A stretch of 7,230 bases of DNA, taken from assembly GCA_900554995.1 (NCBI GenBank), contig USJJ01000060.1, positions 1-7,230 on the forward strand. The letters run 5' to 3'. The stretch's first letter is position 1; each line of letters starts with the position of its first letter. Below, in pieces: positions 5,905-7,230 of the stretch. The position numbers were made by a program, and so were the translations under genes. The notes below the pieces were generated by a model that was given only the letters and a program-made list of their open reading frames with translations, did not search any database and had not been told where the DNA came from. This stretch comes from an uncultured Ruminococcus sp. (GTDB lineage: Bacteria > Bacillota > Clostridia > Oscillospirales > Acutalibacteraceae).

Positions 5905-6915
5905 ATGAAAATTTTGGTAACAGGCGGAGCGGGTTATATCGGTTCTCATACATGCGTTGAATTATTAAACGCAGGCTATGAGGTGGTTATTCTCGATAAC
6001 TTCTATAACAGCTCTCCCGAGGTACTCAAAAGAATTAAAGAGCTTACAGGAAAGGATTTCACCTTCTGCGAGTGCGATATCAGAGATCGTGAGAGTCTTG
6101 ACAAGGTTTTTGCCGAGAACAAGATTGACGCTGTTATTCACTTTGCGGGACTCAAGGCTGTCGGCGAAAGCGTAAGAAAGCCGCTTGAATATTATGAAAA
6201 CAACGTCGGCGGAACGGTCACGCTTTGCGAGGCCATGCGTGACGCAGGCTGCAAAAAGATAGTTTTCAGCTCATCGGCAACGGTTTACGGAATGAACAAT
6301 CCGTCGCCGCTTAATGAAACAATGAAAATCGGCGGCACGACCAATCCGTACGGCACAACAAAATATATGATAGAGCTTATTCTTCAGGACCTTTATACTT
6401 CCGATAACGACTGGAGCGTTGCACTTCTCCGTTATTTCAATCCTATCGGCGCACATGAGAGCGGACGCATCGGCGAGAACCCGAACGGAATCCCGAACAA
6501 CCTTATGCCGTATATTACTCAGGTTGCGGTCGGGAAGCTTGATCATCTTAACATTTTCGGTGATGATTACGATACTCACGACGGAACGGGCGTTCGAGAT
6601 TATATTCACGTTGTTGACCTTGCTCTCGGCCATATCAAGGCAGTTGAGAAGATTGCTTCTTCAAAGGGTGTTTGCATCTATAACCTCGGCACGGGTATCG
6701 GTTACAGCGTGCTTGATGTTGTCAAGGCATTTGAAAAGGCAAGCGGAAAAGAAATCAAATATGAAATAGTTCCACGCCGTCCGGGTGACCTTGCAACAGT
6801 ATATTCCGATCCGACAAAGGCTAAGGAGGAGCTTGGCTGGGTTGCCGAGAGAGGACTTGAAAAGATGTGCGAGGACTCATGGAGATGGCAGAAGAATAAT
6901 CCGGAAGGATATTGA
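5905..6915 (+). CDS. galE: UDP-glucose 4-epimerase
   Basis: GalE interconverts UDP-glucose and UDP-galactose with a tightly bound NAD cofactor, feeding the Leloir pathway and galactose-containing surface polymers. The 336-residue extended short-chain dehydrogenase has [10 protein letters not shown] (6-15) for NAD binding, SSSATVYG (122-129) with Ser124, and the catalytic pair Tyr149/Lys153 in [16 protein letters not shown] (176-184) and [13 protein letters not shown] (291-303) are further family blocks. The start is ATG 5905-5907 with GAGGGTG (5893-5899) upstream; an in-frame ATG at 5836 falls on the promoter -35. Residue 299, the position equivalent to Tyr299 of the E. coli enzyme, appears to be Val, which may widen substrate range. 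No other galactose genes are in view, so a role in polysaccharide precursor supply is as likely as sugar catabolism. hflX follows after 3 nt. Confidence 0.97.
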   Translation: MKILVTGGAGYIGSHTCVELLNAGYEVVILDNFYNSSPEVLKRIKELTGKDFTFCECDIRDRESLDKVFAENKIDAVIHFAGLKAVGESVRKPLEYYENNVGGTVTLCEAMRDAGCKKIVFSSSATVYGMNNPSPLNETMKIGGTTNPYGTTKYMIELILQDLYTSDNDWSVALLRYFNPIGAHESGRIGENPNGIPNNLMPYITQVAVGKLDHLNIFGDDYDTHDGTGVRDYIHVVDLALGHIKAVEKIASSKGVCIYNLGTGIGYSVLDVVKAFEKASGKEIKYEIVPRRPGDLATVYSDPTKAKEELGWVAERGLEKMCEDSWRWQKNNPEGY

Positions 6916-6918
6916 TGA

Positions 6919-7230
6919 ATGGATTTTTATGAGAACAGTCAGGAGCCCGAGGTTGCCGTTCTTGTCGGTATCGACATGGGACTTTACAACGCTCAGGTTT
7001 CAATGGACGAGCTTGAAGAGCTTGCGAGAACGGCGGGTGCTGTCGTTGCGGCGAAAATAATTCAAAAAAGAGATAAACCCGATTCGGCAACCTATGTCGG
7101 CTCGGGTCGTCTTGAAGAAATAAAGTCTTTCACCGAAGCAAACGATGTTGATTTGCTTATATTTGACGGTGAGCTTACCCCGTCTCAACAGAGAAATATC
7201 GAGGACGAGACCGATATCAGGGTAATCGAC
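6919..7230 (+). CDS. hflX: GTPase HflX, N-terminal part (runs off the window)
   Basis: The first 104 residues of HflX, a GTPase that binds the 50S subunit and splits or rescues stalled ribosomes during stress in the bacteria studied. Visible features are the N-terminal HflX domain with YVGSGRLEEI (59-68) and LLIFDGELTPSQQRNIE (79-95), leading to the conserved VID (102-104) at the edge. The G domain lies beyond the window. The start ATG 6919-6921 is 3 nt after the galE stop, with an AAGGA site (6905-6909) inside the end of galE, so the two genes are probably co-transcribed and coupled. An ATG at 6915 overlapping the galE stop gives only five codons and is not used. Confidence 0.93.
   Translation, partial: MDFYENSQEPEVAVLVGIDMGLYNAQVSMDELEELARTAGAVVAAKIIQKRDKPDSATYVGSGRLEEIKSFTEANDVDLLIFDGELTPSQQRNIEDETDIRVID

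Noticed and set aside
6915..6932. ATG overlapping the galE stop as the start of hflX
   Set aside because: That frame hits TGA after five codons; the HflX frame starts at 6919.

Overview
The window looks like a piece of chromosome from a low-to-moderate GC Gram-positive of the class Clostridia, possibly a Ruminococcus-like gut Oscillospiraceae member. This is inferred from the strong AAGGAGG-type ribosome binding sites, the sigma-A style promoters with 17-bp spacers, and the general look of the proteins. No taxonomic marker was searched. Nothing suggests a mobile element: no transposase, integrase, tRNA, rRNA or CRISPR array was seen.

Layout. Positions 1-156 hold the 3' end of an unidentified rightward gene. 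A strong hairpin at 175-206 terminates it, and probably also the convergent leftward unit. That leftward unit (2794 down to 285) encodes a CPBP/CAAX-type intramembrane protease homologue, the tRNA adenosine deaminase TadA and an orphan protein with about eight membrane segments. The first two genes are tightly coupled (4 nt apart). The third has its own promoter, buried in a hairpin that also covers its Shine-Dalgarno sequence. Diverging from this unit is a 579-residue three-TM protein (2966-4705) with an apparent duplicated extracytoplasmic domain, closed by a GNRA-loop terminator at 4722-4747.

From 4751 to 4878, leftward, lies a small decayed gene. It has the start of an XRE helix-turn-helix regulator and, one frame away, what looks like the last 19 residues of the same kind of protein, as if the middle had been deleted. 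Next is rsmA (ksgA), leftward 5818-4958, the 16S rRNA dimethyladenosine methyltransferase. Diverging from it is galE (5905-6915), UDP-glucose 4-epimerase, followed after 3 bases by the start of hflX (6919 to the window edge), a ribosome-associated GTPase.

Functionally, three genes serve translation: tadA (wobble inosine), rsmA (30S maturation) and hflX (ribosome rescue or splitting under stress). galE supplies UDP-galactose for surface sugars. The remaining genes encode membrane proteins of unknown role. The most notable points are the internally deleted XRE gene, the promoter and SD-masking hairpin between tadA and the eight-TM gene, the overlapping back-to-back rsmA/galE promoters, and the domain duplication in the 579-residue protein. 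I found no convincing new multi-gene system; most of the window is ordinary core-genome content.
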